Below are positions 1 to 7,913 of a DNA stretch of 64,000 nucleotides, in pieces. Source of the stretch: JAGWAC01 sp038046265. Its GTDB lineage: Archaea > Nanobdellota > Nanobdellia > SCGC-AAA011-G17 > JACPIM01. The stretch lies in assembly GCA_038046265.1 (NCBI GenBank), contig JBBSWN010000002.1, forward strand, positions 1 to 64,000. The letters run 5' to 3'. A program made the position numbers and the translations under genes. Under the pieces are notes generated by a model. It saw only the letters and a list, made by a program, of their open reading frames with translations. It did no database searches and had not been told where the DNA came from. The number at the start of each line of letters is the position of its first letter. The first letter of the stretch is position 1.

Positions 1-421
1 GGCAGCCAAGGGTGGGGGTGTTCACCCATTAAAATGGTTCGTGAGCTGGGTTAAGGAACGGTTGTAAACAAATACTAAGCAAACTAAAACATCTCTATGT
101 ATTTGTTGAAGTGAGGTTCAATGCCTCCCGTTTAATATAACGTTGTGAGACAGTTTGGATTATATCTACTGGAGGTGCATAATATCTGAGGGTAAGGATC
201 ATTTAGTACGAGAGGAACGGTGATTCGGAGCCACTGGTCTATCAGTTGTCTGACAAGGCAGGCTGAGCAGCTACGCTCTAATGGATAACTCCTGAAAGCA
301 TCTAAGGAGGAAGCCACACTCAAAACGAGATATAGGACTCTCAAAGAACATGAGTTTGATAGGACTGAAGTGTAAGTATGAAGCTTCGGCGACATATTCA
401 GCTTGCAGTTACTAATCGTCC
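1..421 (+). rRNA. 23S rRNA, 3' part (5' end outside the window)
   Basis: The sequence carries landmarks of 23S domains V and VI in order: the A-loop region near 18-30, GTGAGCTGGG (41-50), GTTGTGAGACAGTTTGG (142-158), the sarcin-ricin loop AGTACGAGAGGAACGG (205-220), and CTGAAAGCATCTAAGGAGGAAGCC (about 292-315). It closes with TACTAATCGTCC near 410-421, the usual 23S terminus, so the 3' end is approximate. Relative to the standard rRNA it has an extra segment at about 53-135, listed separately. No 5S or tRNA follows; a sigma-like gene begins about 118 bases downstream. Confidence 0.96.
53..135 (+). other. Structured 83-nt insertion in the peptidyl-transferase ring of 23S rRNA; intron candidate
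   Basis: Canonical 23S reads GAGCTGGGTTTAGAACGTYGTGAGACAG without interruption. Here GAGCTGGGTT (43-52) and ATAACGTTGTGAGACAG (about 136-152) are separated by roughly 83 extra bases. The extra bases fold by eye into a three-way junction: AACGG (57-61) with CCGTT (128-132), ACAAATAC (68-75) with GTATTTGT (99-106), and GAGG (113-116) with CCTC (124-127) closing a 7-base TTCAATG loop. The last hairpin resembles a tRNA T-arm stacked on an acceptor-like stem. The site falls near E. coli positions 2585-2588, in the catalytic ring, so a retained insertion would probably block function and removal as an intron is inferred. I could not define a clean bulge-helix-bulge motif or exact splice sites. Confidence 0.7.
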
Positions 422-538
422 AAAAAACATTAAACTTCAAATAATTGCCTATGTACATTTTTCATTTTTTAGTTCTATTTTGTTACTAAAGATATTTTTA
501 TATAGTCAAAATTCTCAAATTTTAATAGTGATTTTAAA

Positions 539-1215
539 ATGGCAGTTACTAAAAAAGATATGGTGTTGATGTAGTTTCTATTTATTTTGATGAAGTTCAA
601 AAATTCCCAAAATTGTCAAAAGAACAAGAAGAAGACTTATTAAAAAGATCTAGAATAGACCTATCTGCTCGAGAGGAATTGCTTAAATATAATTTATGGG
701 TTGTAGCAAGTATTGCTAAAACTTTTAGTAAGTTAGGAAATATAACTCTTGAAGACGCAATCAGTGAAGGCCATTTAGGTTTGTTAAGAGCAATTAAAAA
801 TCTTGAAAAATTTGAAGGTCGGAGTAGATTTTATAGTTTTGTTGGCGCTAGTGTAAAGCACGACATTTTAACTTTTATTAGAATAAATAAAAAAAGAAGA
901 CAGAGCTTAAATTTGGGCGATTTAGAAGAATTATTTGAAGATAAAAAAACAAATGTAAAAAGAGATGCTGAAGAAAAAGAAAAAATAAAAAAACTTGAAG
1001 AAGCAATATCAAGATTAGATCAAGAATCACAGATAGTTATACAAAAATACTTTTATGAAGGTTTAACAATGGATGAAATAGCTGAAGGTAAATATTTAAC
1101 TAGGCAAGCAAAGCACAAAAGAAGCGAAGGAAAAAGATTTGGAAGGCCAAATGTTTATAGACGAATACAAAGGAGTTTAGAAAAGTTAAAGGAAGAATTT
1201 ATTTATGCTGCATAA
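539..1215 (+). CDS. Sigma-70 family-like protein 1; appears to need a -1 frameshift near its start
   Basis: The long reading frame (open from 553) encodes a sigma-70 region 2-like block (KYNLWVVASIAKTF, then DAISEGHLGLLRAI and RFYSFVGASVKHDI) and a region 4-like block (LDQESQIVIQKYFYEGLTMDEIAEG ... YRRIQRSLEKLK, shown in parts). Region 4 carries an extra basic stretch of about 17 residues before the recognition helix. The first in-frame start codon is TTG 613, but the region 1.2 motif (YFDEVQKFPKLSKEQEEDL) begins upstream of it near 583 and no ATG, GTG or TTG lies earlier in that frame. ATG 539 starts a short frame, MAVTKKDMVLM then stop, and a -1 shift on the AAAAAA at 551-556 would join it to the long frame. 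A TATA-like TTTTATATAG lies at 494-503. Frameshift, sequencing indel, or a non-standard start are all possible. Its partner in an archaeon is unknown; archaeal RNA polymerase normally uses TBP and TFB. Confidence 0.8.
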
Positions 1216-1253
1216 ATGTTAATTTTTTAGATGAATGTTTTTCGTAAAAAGAA

Positions 1254-2216
1254 CTAATAGTTCCAAGTAACTTCTACATCTTCAGCTCTCTCATAAGGAT
1301 TTACATCAGTCTTAACTTTTGATCTATTAAATTCTAAAATTCCTTGATAAGCTATCATAGCTCCATGGTCTCCAGAATATTCTAAAGGCACAGAATAAAA
1401 TCTCCCATTTCTCTCTTTGCACATTATAGTTAGCATCTCTCTTAATCTTTTGTTTGCAGCCACCCCACCAATTAAAACCAATTCTTTTTTTCCGCAATTT
1501 GCCATTGCTCTCTCCGAAACTTCAGTTAACATAGAAAAACAAGTCTCCTGCAAACTAAAACATAAATCCTCTTTCTTAATTCCTTTCCTAAATAAATCAG
1601 TAGCTTTTGTTATTATTCCAGAAAAACTAAGATCCATGCCTTTTACAATATATGGTAATTCAATATAACTTCCTTTTTTAGCTAATTCCTCAACTTTAGG
1701 CCCGCCAGGAAATCCTAATCCAATTTCTCTTGCAAATTTATCTAATGCATTTCCAATAGCTAAATCTAAACTCTCTCCTGTTTGATGAAATCTTTTGTTT
1801 TCTAAAATTAAAATTTGTGTATTTGCTCCAGAAACAAATAAATAAACAGGATCCTTGACTTTAGTATGAAAATGAGCAGAACTCAAGTGGCTAATAACAT
1901 GGTTTACTCCGATTACTGGCAAATTCATTTCTTTTCCCAATTCCAAAGCAATTTTTTTTGTTTCATGCAAACTAGGTGGAAGTCCAGGACTTCTTGAAAA
2001 ACTAATTAAGTCTATTTTTGGATAATTAGCTTTTAATATTGCCTCTTCAATTATTTTCTTAGCAACTTTCTTGTGATGTTCAGCAGCTTCTGTAGGAATT
2101 ATTCCTCCTTTCTCTGTTTTTAGCATATCTCTTACATCAGAAAGAATTTTCTTTTTATTTGAAACTATACTTGCTCCAAATGTATGACTAGTTCCTTCAA
2201 TCCCTAAACAAATCAT
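1254..2216 (-). CDS. kae1: Kae1/TsaD, tRNA threonylcarbamoyladenosine synthase subunit
   Basis: This is the catalytic subunit of the KEOPS complex, which transfers threonylcarbamoyl to A37 of ANN-decoding tRNAs. The 320-residue protein opens with the ASKHA-fold start MICLGIEGTSHTFGASIV, has the metal-binding HVISH motif (H106, H110), the VSGANTQIL phosphate loop, and GNALDKFAREIGLGFPGGP. Length is normal for a free-standing archaeal Kae1; the Bud32 kinase domain that is fused in some euryarchaea is absent. A kinase-like gene lies elsewhere at 13827-14405 but belongs to another family. It is separated by about 37 bases from the preceding minus-strand gene. Confidence 0.95.
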   Translation of the reverse strand: MICLGIEGTSHTFGASIVSNKKKILSDVRDMLKTEKGGIIPTEAAEHHKKVAKKIIEEAILKANYPKIDLISFSRSPGLPPSLHETKKIALELGKEMNLPVIGVNHVISHLSSAHFHTKVKDPVYLFVSGANTQILILENKRFHQTGESLDLAIGNALDKFAREIGLGFPGGPKVEELAKKGSYIELPYIVKGMDLSFSGIITKATDLFRKGIKKEDLCFSLQETCFSMLTEVSERAMANCGKKELVLIGGVAANKRLREMLTIMCKERNGRFYSVPLEYSGDHGAMIAYQGILEFNRSKVKTDVNPYERAEDVEVTWNY

Positions 2217-2253
2217 AAAATATAAAGAAAAAAATATAAGTTATAAACTTTAC

Positions 2254-2640
2254 TTATAGTACAAACTTAGTAGTCTTAATCTCGTCATATAATTTCATGT
2301 AGTCAGGAGCTCTTGTCATGCTTCTTATTTTTGAAAACTTAGAACATAATCCCTGGAAAAAATATAATAATTTCTCTTCTACTTCCTCTTCATTTTCTAT
2401 CCTTGTAATATAAATATTCTGTAGAACATCATCACTATCTTCAACTATCATTCTGTCTTTTTTCTTAATTTCAAGCAAAATGTTGTTTACAATCTCAACT
2501 GGATTCTTTAAGTTGAATTCCTTAACTACTTGTTCTACTTGGTCATTTCTTGTAAACGTAATCTTTATATTAGAAATTGCCTCTTTAGGTTTAAAATCCA
2601 TAACCTCTACCTTCTTGACTTTGTAAATTGTTTTCTGCAT
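2254..2640 (-). CDS. Conserved-looking hypothetical protein, 128 aa
   Basis: I do not recognise this family. The protein is soluble, rich in lysine and glutamate, with no signal peptide or membrane segment and no evident metal-binding cluster. It begins MQKTIYKVKKVEVMDFKP and ends in a basic, helix-like segment. It lies between kae1 and a guanylate kinase gene on the same strand, which suggests co-transcription but not a function. Confidence 0.7.
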   Translation of the reverse strand: MQKTIYKVKKVEVMDFKPKEAISNIKITFTRNDQVEQVVKEFNLKNPVEIVNNILLEIKKKDRMIVEDSDDVLQNIYITRIENEEEVEEKLLYFFQGLCSKFSKIRSMTRAPDYMKLYDEIKTTKFVL

Positions 2641-2697
2641 TCCCTTTCCCTATACACACAAATTTAAAAACTTTATTACACAGAGTTGATAAGAACC

Positions 2698-2725
2698 TTT
2701 CCGTTAACGCTTTTATAAAGGGTTA
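2698..2725 (-). repeat. Stop-codon palindromic repeat, type A copy 1
   Basis: The sequence TTTCCGTTAACGCTTTTA followed by TAAAGGGTTA begins directly at the stop codon of the guanylate kinase gene. It is preceded on the plus strand by GAGTTGATAAGAACC (2683-2697), the half-site shared with type B copies. See the finding on this repeat family. Confidence 0.7.
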
Positions 2726-3334
2726 TTATGATCTCAAAAACCTGTCAACATTAAAGTTTTTCATCAAATCCTCAGCTTTCTTTAACTTATCTTTGTCATT
2801 AAAAACTATGCCTTTTAAATTTTCAAAACTCTCCCCCAAACTAGTGGAAGTGCTTACCATATACTTATACAAGCTTAAGTACTTTATCTCCTTTCTTACA
2901 CTCTCAATTCTTTGCTCAGAATTAACATCCCCTTTTAACCTAATTCTTTGAATTAAAGTTGTAAATTTCGCAGGTGCAATAAAAATAGTCACAACCTCCT
3001 TAGTAATGTCATTACGATTCTTTAAGACAAAATCAGCTCCTTGCACATCCAAATTCCAGACTACTTTCTTCCCTTCTTGCTTTAATTTGTTTTTTACTTC
3101 ATCCAATAAAGTACCATAATAATTTCCATGAACAATCGCTGTCTCAATAAACTTGTTCTTGTCCTTAAAATCTTCTTCTTTTAAAAAGTAAAAATCAACT
3201 TTATCTCTTTCTCCTTCTCTCGGCTTCCTTGTTGTGCATGTAATTATTCGTATAACATTTGGGTCTTTTAATAATAAATTAATTAAAGTAGTTTTTCCAG
3301 ATTGCGTAAACCCAGAAATAATATATAAGACCAT
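2726..3334 (-). CDS. gmk: Guanylate kinase
   Basis: It phosphorylates GMP to GDP using ATP. Visible motifs are the P-loop GFTQSGKTT near the N-terminus, TTRKPREGERDKVDFYF for GMP recognition, GNYYGT, and LDVQGA, followed by the lid-like arginines in LIQRIRLKGD. The total of about 202 residues is near the family norm. A TTG four codons upstream (3346) would also be in frame; ATG 3334 is preferred because it places the first beta strand (MVLYIISGF) at the usual distance from the P-loop. A palindromic repeat follows its stop codon. Confidence 0.88.
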   Translation of the reverse strand: MVLYIISGFTQSGKTTLINLLLKDPNVIRIITCTTRKPREGERDKVDFYFLKEEDFKDKNKFIETAIVHGNYYGTLLDEVKNKLKQEGKKVVWNLDVQGADFVLKNRNDITKEVVTIFIAPAKFTTLIQRIRLKGDVNSEQRIESVRKEIKYLSLYKYMVSTSTSLGESFENLKGIVFNDKDKLKKAEDLMKNFNVDRFLRS

Positions 3335-3390
3335 AAAAATGGGCAAAATACCAAAATATAAATAGTTTTACATTTCAGAACTTAGTAAAA

Positions 3391-4038
3391 ATGAACCCTA
3401 TTAAACGTAATAAAACTGTAATTGCTGTTCATAGACTCGCTGCAAAAGGAGAATTATATTATGTTGATTCAGTTCCATATTTTCAAGGCAGACATATAAT
3501 TCATAAAGATTCTCCAATAGATGGTGGTGTAAGTGTTGGTCAAGTAGAAAGAGAAGCGTTAGTTGTTGATTTTAACAAATCCAAAATAATTCCAGTTCTT
3601 TATGAAGAAGCGAAAAAAGCATCCACATTTCGAGGTCAAATTGATAAAGATCTGATTCTAACAGCTGTTTTTGATGTAGTCACTAAAAGAATGAAAACTG
3701 ATGAATCTAAAGTAGAAAAAATAATCAGAGAAACAGCAACAGCAAAAGATAGAAAAATAAGCATAGATCATTTTATCAGTGCAGGAGCAGCAGTATGCAG
3801 ACAGCATGCTTTAGTCTGTGGTGTTCTAATAGAGCGCTTTATAAAAGATGGTTATCTTAACGGAAAAGTTAGCATCGACAGAAATTCGGTTTACAATAAT
3901 GGCCACGTATGGTGCAGATATACAAGTTCTAGTGGAAAAGTCTTAATTTTAGATCCAACTTTAAAATTTAAGGGAAAGTTAGAACAAGGTTTAAAAAAAG
4001 GAGCTTGGTGTTATAATAGAGCAGAAGATGGTATCTGA
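3391..4038 (+). CDS. Transglutaminase-like cysteine protease-fold protein
   Basis: The C-terminal half has the order expected of a transglutaminase-like Cys-His-Asp triad: cysteine in GAAVCRQHALVCGVLIE, histidine in NNGHVWCRYTSSSGKV, and aspartate in LILDPTLKF. The N-terminal half (about 120 residues) is not recognised. There is no signal peptide, so it probably acts in the cytoplasm. Its 3' end overlaps the following Nudix gene by 11 bases, so the two are likely co-transcribed. The catalytic assignment is by motif order only; the substrate is unknown. Confidence 0.72.
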   Translation: MNPIKRNKTVIAVHRLAAKGELYYVDSVPYFQGRHIIHKDSPIDGGVSVGQVEREALVVDFNKSKIIPVLYEEAKKASTFRGQIDKDLILTAVFDVVTKRMKTDESKVEKIIRETATAKDRKISIDHFISAGAAVCRQHALVCGVLIERFIKDGYLNGKVSIDRNSVYNNGHVWCRYTSSSGKVLILDPTLKFKGKLEQGLKKGAWCYNRAEDGI

Positions 4039-4483
4039 AAAATCAGTTGGAGGATTAATATTTGTTGAAGAAGATAAGAAAAGAAAATACCTACTCCTGG
4101 AATATGAAAGAATAAATGATGAAAAAGGGCAGCATAAATACTGGGACTTTCCAAAAGGCCACGTTGAAAAAGATGAAAAAGAAACAGATACCTTATTTAG
4201 AGAAATTAAAGAAGAAACTGGCTTGGAAAATATTGATTTAGTTCTTGGTTTTAAGGAAAAATTAAAGTACTTCTTCAAAAAGGATGGAAAATTAATTGCA
4301 AAAGAAGTAATTTATTATTTGTTAAAATCAAACTCTAAAGAAGTTAAAATATCATTTGAGCATACTGGGTTTAAATGGATAGAATATGATCAAGCTTTAA
4401 AACAGATAGAATTCAAGTCCTCAAAAGACATCCTAAAAAAAGCCGAGAAATTCATAAATAGTTCATTAATGAATTATGAATAA
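4028..4483 (+). CDS. Nudix hydrolase
   Basis: The Nudix box is intact: GHVEKDEKETDTLFREIKEE followed by TGL fits GX5EX7REUXEEXGU. The protein is 151 residues, and the spacing from the N-terminal strands to the box (WDFPKGH) resembles diadenosine-tetraphosphate hydrolases and related archaeal Nudix enzymes. It overlaps the transglutaminase-like gene upstream. Substrate cannot be read from the sequence. Confidence 0.88.
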   Translation: MVSEKSVGGLIFVEEDKKRKYLLLEYERINDEKGQHKYWDFPKGHVEKDEKETDTLFREIKEETGLENIDLVLGFKEKLKYFFKKDGKLIAKEVIYYLLKSNSKEVKISFEHTGFKWIEYDQALKQIEFKSSKDILKKAEKFINSSLMNYE

Positions 4484-4528
4484 ATTTAAATATAAGTTTT
4501 TGGTTAAACTTTTAAAATAAAAGGTTAC

Positions 4529-4678
4529 ATGGCAGACATTAAAGCACTTTGTTCAATATGTGGAAAAAACTGGGCAGACGTAGTTTGTGATAATTGCCTC
4601 TCTTATGTATGTTTGGAGTGTTTTGATAAAGACAAAAAAATGTGCAAGCCCTGTTCAAAAGGCCCTCAGTTCAAATAA
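4529..4678 (+). CDS. Small four-CxxC zinc-ribbon protein, 49 aa
   Basis: The reading frame from ATG 4529 encodes 49 residues beginning MADIKALCSICGKNW, with four CxxC pairs: CSIC, CDNC, CLEC and CKPC. This spacing suggests two zinc sites. AAAGGTTAC upstream is a possible weak ribosome-binding site. Such small zinc proteins are common in archaea and often bind nucleic acid or partner proteins, but no role can be assigned. It ends one base before the convergent YchF gene. Confidence 0.78.
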   Translation: MADIKALCSICGKNWADVVCDNCLSYVCLECFDKDKKMCKPCSKGPQFK

Positions 4679-5872
4679 TTATTTCCTAGTCACAATTTCA
4701 ATTATATCGCGATTTTTTATCACGTATTCTTTCCCAATTACTCTTCTTGATCTTACATCATAAGCTTTTATAAAATTCTTTCCTAAATCAGTATGTAGTC
4801 TAAAAGCAAAATCCAAGGCAGTTGATTTTCCTGGCATTAAATAACAGTCTGGAATAGTTCTTCCTTCTGAATCTTTCAAATTATTCATCCCACCAGGAAA
4901 TATAGCCAAATATTTTAACAAATTAAAAACAGCAAAATCCAATAATGTCTGAACTCCAGTGCTTCCATAAACATCTAGAACATTTTCTTTAATATATTCT
5001 AAAGCCTTTTTCTGCTCATTGCTTAATTTATCAGAAATTACCTTAAAATTATTTTCTCCCGGAACATATTCTATTAACTTATGTTTTGCAGCCTCTCTCA
5101 AAGCAAGTTCAGAATCAGCAGAGCAAGGAATTACTATATACTCAGGAAAACTTTCTTTCATTCTGTCTAAATTTAACTTGCTACCATTAATGTCAATCTT
5201 GTTGGCAGCAATTATCATTGGCTTTGTTGCTTTTCTTAATTCACTAGATAAACTTTTTAAATCATCAGCACTCCACTCAACTGGATGATGGCTCAATTTT
5301 AATTTCTTTATAGCATCTTCAACAATTTCCTCAGTAACTTTCAATCCAGATAATTGTTTAGAAAGTGCTTTCTTTATATTTTGGTTTTCTTGTTGAACAG
5401 TCCTGGCAAATTTTTCCCATCCTTTTTTCATTATTCCTAAATACCACATATCTAACTCATGCTCCAAAAATTTGACATCTTTCAAAGGATCATGACTTAA
5501 AGGTTTTACATTCACTCCTTTTTCATTTGTGCTTCCAGAAATATCAATAATATGAATTAAAGCATCTGCCTGATTTAAATCTGATAAAAAAGATAATCCC
5601 AAACCTTTGCCTTCATGACTCCCCTCAATTAAACCCGCAACATCAATTAAGTCTATAGGTACAAACCTGTTTTCATTTAAACAATATCCAAATCTTGGGG
5701 TGCATTTAACATTAAACTCTCCCTCAATACATTTTACTTTTACAAAACCAATAGCGTGATTAGGCTTAATAGTTGTAAAAGGATGCGGGGCTATAGCTAC
5801 TTCTGCCAAAGTTGCTGCCTTAAAAAAAGTTGATTTTCCAGTCGATGGTTTTCCGACTATTCCTATTAACAT
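4679..5872 (-). CDS. ychF: YchF/Obg-family P-loop NTPase
   Basis: This translation-associated NTPase has G1 GKPSTGKST, the G3 element DVAGLIEGSHEGKGLG, G4 AANKID, and CSAD as G5. The C-terminal part (about residues 310-397) fits a TGS domain. At 397 residues it matches archaeal Obg-like proteins of the YchF branch, which bind ribosomes. It converges on the small zinc protein with no gap. Confidence 0.9.
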   Translation of the reverse strand: MLIGIVGKPSTGKSTFFKAATLAEVAIAPHPFTTIKPNHAIGFVKVKCIEGEFNVKCTPRFGYCLNENRFVPIDLIDVAGLIEGSHEGKGLGLSFLSDLNQADALIHIIDISGSTNEKGVNVKPLSHDPLKDVKFLEHELDMWYLGIMKKGWEKFARTVQQENQNIKKALSKQLSGLKVTEEIVEDAIKKLKLSHHPVEWSADDLKSLSSELRKATKPMIIAANKIDINGSKLNLDRMKESFPEYIVIPCSADSELALREAAKHKLIEYVPGENNFKVISDKLSNEQKKALEYIKENVLDVYGSTGVQTLLDFAVFNLLKYLAIFPGGMNNLKDSEGRTIPDCYLMPGKSTALDFAFRLHTDLGKNFIKAYDVRSRRVIGKEYVIKNRDIIEIVTRK

Positions 5873-5904
5873 AGGTTTTAAGCTTTAAAACTGATTATAT
5901 AATC

Positions 5905-5936
5905 TTTTCCTTAAACGCTTTTTCTAAAAGGGTTTA
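5905..5936 (-). repeat. Stop-codon palindromic repeat, type A copy 2
   Basis: TTTTCCTTAAACGCTTTT followed by TCTAAAAGGGTTTA reaches into the stop codon of the following minus-strand metalloprotease-like gene. The arms AAAC-G-CTTTT and AAAAG-G-GTTT pair with one G-G mismatch. Confidence 0.7.
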
Positions 5937-6782
5937 TTTCAAAACATCATAAACTTTCTTGAAAACAGCATTAAAAAACTCCTCATTAAAGCTTTTTTTC
6001 CTGAAATCCTTGAAATATAATATAATTAATTCATGGCATTTTTTTGAAACAGCAGTTATATTTACTTCATAACACTTTGATATATACCTAATTAACTCCT
6101 TGGCTTTTTTAGTCTTGTACAAAGGCAGAATAACAGAAATTAAACTCAACTCAAATTCAAAAATTAATCTTACTAAATCTAAATCATATTTTGCAGCTTC
6201 TTTTAAATTTCCAAAAAAATCAGGTCTTGGGCATGTCTTTCTTTCCAATTCAATCTTGTAATAAGCAATTAAATACCTTGTTAACTTGTTCTTAATTAAC
6301 TCATTGTTAGCATAAATATCCTTCAAAGTTAAAACAGCAATAGTAGAAATATCATTAAACAGCCATTCTAAATCCTTCTTATCATATTTAAGTTTTAAAA
6401 ATAAATTGTGGTTTTTCTCTCTTACTTTCTCAAAATCTTCAAAAACTCTAGAATAAACTCCCTTATTTATTTGGTTAATGTGGCTTATCTCATGTAGTAA
6501 TAAACCAATTAAACTTTCTTCATTTTTAGCCAGCACTTTATCCATATAAATAATAATCATTTCTCTCTCCTTATACTTAAAAGAAAAAGAAATCTTGTTT
6601 CTGCATACATTCTTAAATCTGTTCAAAATATTTCTTGGCAATTTAAGAGAATAGCACAAATTAACATTTTCAAGAAAATAAATATGTAAATTCCTGGGCG
6701 TTTTAATTAATCTAATAGTCTTGCTTACTGTTTTCTCAATATATTTCCTGTCTAAATGTCCTATAACCTTAATAATCATCAT
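5934..6782 (-). CDS. Predicted zinc metalloprotease-like protein with HEISH motif
   Basis: An HEISH zincin motif lies near residues 98-102, after a hydrophobic helix (SLIGLLLHEISHINQINKG), the usual place for a catalytic helix. The rest of the 282-residue protein is helical and not recognised in detail; it resembles archaeal proteins of unknown function with a lone HExxH. No signal peptide or membrane segment is evident. The ATG at 6782 is preferred to a TTG one codon upstream. Peptidase activity is inferred from the motif alone. Confidence 0.68.
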   Translation of the reverse strand: MMIIKVIGHLDRKYIEKTVSKTIRLIKTPRNLHIYFLENVNLCYSLKLPRNILNRFKNVCRNKISFSFKYKEREMIIIYMDKVLAKNEESLIGLLLHEISHINQINKGVYSRVFEDFEKVREKNHNLFLKLKYDKKDLEWLFNDISTIAVLTLKDIYANNELIKNKLTRYLIAYYKIELERKTCPRPDFFGNLKEAAKYDLDLVRLIFEFELSLISVILPLYKTKKAKELIRYISKCYEVNITAVSKKCHELIILYFKDFRKKSFNEEFFNAVFKKVYDVLK

Positions 6783-6832
6783 CAAAAATAAGAAACTTTA
6801 AATATAAATAACTTCGCAACTTCCTTGTCAAA

Positions 6833-7558
6833 ATGCAGAAATTCAACTCAAAAGTCCTTGTTGTATTGGATGAAACTCCTGACACAAGAACAGTAAGGTT
6901 CGAAGTAGATCATTCTTTCTCATTTAAGCCCGGCCAGTTCGTGATGGTGAATGCAGAAGTCCTTGTTAATGGAGAGAAAAAATTCATTAAAAGAGCTTAT
7001 TCAATTTCCTCCTCACCATTAAAAAAAGGTTTCATAGATCTAACAGTAAAAACATATGAAACTGGCTTAGTGTCAAAAAAACTTTTCTTTATGAAAGAAG
7101 ACGAAGTAATGGAAATGACTGGTCCTTATGGTCATTTTGTCTTTGATGAAACCCTTCATAAACATATTGCTTTGATTGGTGCAGGTTCTGGAATTACTCC
7201 CTTGACTTGCATTATGCGTTATATTCAGGATAAAAATCTTGACAATATAGAAGTAGACTTAATTTACTCTTCAAAAACTCCAGCTGATATAATTTTTAGG
7301 GAAGAATTTCTAAGAAACAAAAACAGAAACATAAAAATCCACTTGACAATAACAAGGCCAGATGAAAACAATACCTGGAACAAGTTGACAGGAAGAATAG
7401 ATGAAAAAATGATAAGGCATTGCATAAAAGACATCCACTCTCCTTATTATTATATTGCTGGCCCAACTCCAATGGTGGAAGATACATATAAATTACTAAA
7501 ATCTTTAAATATTCAGGAAGATAAAATAAAGTTGGAAAGATTTGGAGCAAATGCCTGA
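6833..7558 (+). CDS. Ferredoxin-NAD(P)H reductase-like flavoprotein
   Basis: It has the FAD-binding RAYSISSSP motif (residues 54-62), the NAD(P)-binding GAGSGITPL (116-124), and a C-terminal YYIAGPTPMVED element, all in the FNR order. No 2Fe-2S domain is present in its 241 residues, so it would need a separate electron partner. Its TGA overlaps the ATG of the next gene (7558), implying translational coupling. A TATA-like stretch at about 6792-6803 suits a promoter. Confidence 0.9.
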   Translation: MQKFNSKVLVVLDETPDTRTVRFEVDHSFSFKPGQFVMVNAEVLVNGEKKFIKRAYSISSSPLKKGFIDLTVKTYETGLVSKKLFFMKEDEVMEMTGPYGHFVFDETLHKHIALIGAGSGITPLTCIMRYIQDKNLDNIEVDLIYSSKTPADIIFREEFLRNKNRNIKIHLTITRPDENNTWNKLTGRIDEKMIRHCIKDIHSPYYYIAGPTPMVEDTYKLLKSLNIQEDKIKLERFGANA

Positions 7559-7875
7559 TGGTCAATTTCAAATTTCCTTTTTATGAATTTTCTAAAGAAG
7601 AATTATTAAAATTTAGAAATAGAGCTTTCATGCCAGGATGGAAAGACAACACAGATTATTTTAGATCTTCTGAACCAATTGAAGTTGTTGACCCTAAAGG
7701 AAAAAAATGGAATTTAGACAGGTGCCTAGAAATTGCTTCCAGCCAATTAGAATTCGGAAACCAGCCTCAAATAGGGGCACTGAAAGCATTGGAATTTTTT
7801 AATTACTTATTCCAAGCCAAAAGAATCCCTTATGATAATAGAAGAGTAATAACAGATTTCGGTGATGAATTATAA
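7558..7875 (+). CDS. Hypothetical protein, 105 aa, coupled to the flavoprotein gene
   Basis: I do not recognise this protein. It begins MVNFKFPFYEFSKEELL, has no cysteine pairs, signal peptide or membrane helix, and ends in ITDFGDEL. The one-base ATGA-type overlap with the upstream FNR-like gene suggests that both are made together; an electron-transfer partner role would be speculation, since no cofactor-binding motif is visible. Confidence 0.7.
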   Translation: MVNFKFPFYEFSKEELLKFRNRAFMPGWKDNTDYFRSSEPIEVVDPKGKKWNLDRCLEIASSQLEFGNQPQIGALKALEFFNYLFQAKRIPYDNRRVITDFGDEL

Positions 7876-7913
7876 ACCCAATCCTTTAAATATTAAAAAA
7901 GAAAGTTAATTCT

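Noticed and set aside
53..135. Exact archaeal bulge-helix-bulge splice motif in the 23S insertion
   Set aside because: Several pairings are possible (for example AACG with CGTT), but none gives two 3-base bulges around a 4-bp helix that would restore the canonical rRNA.
132..569. Open frames over the 23S rRNA 3' end on both strands
   Set aside because: They lie within or across conserved rRNA sequence and have no protein-like features.
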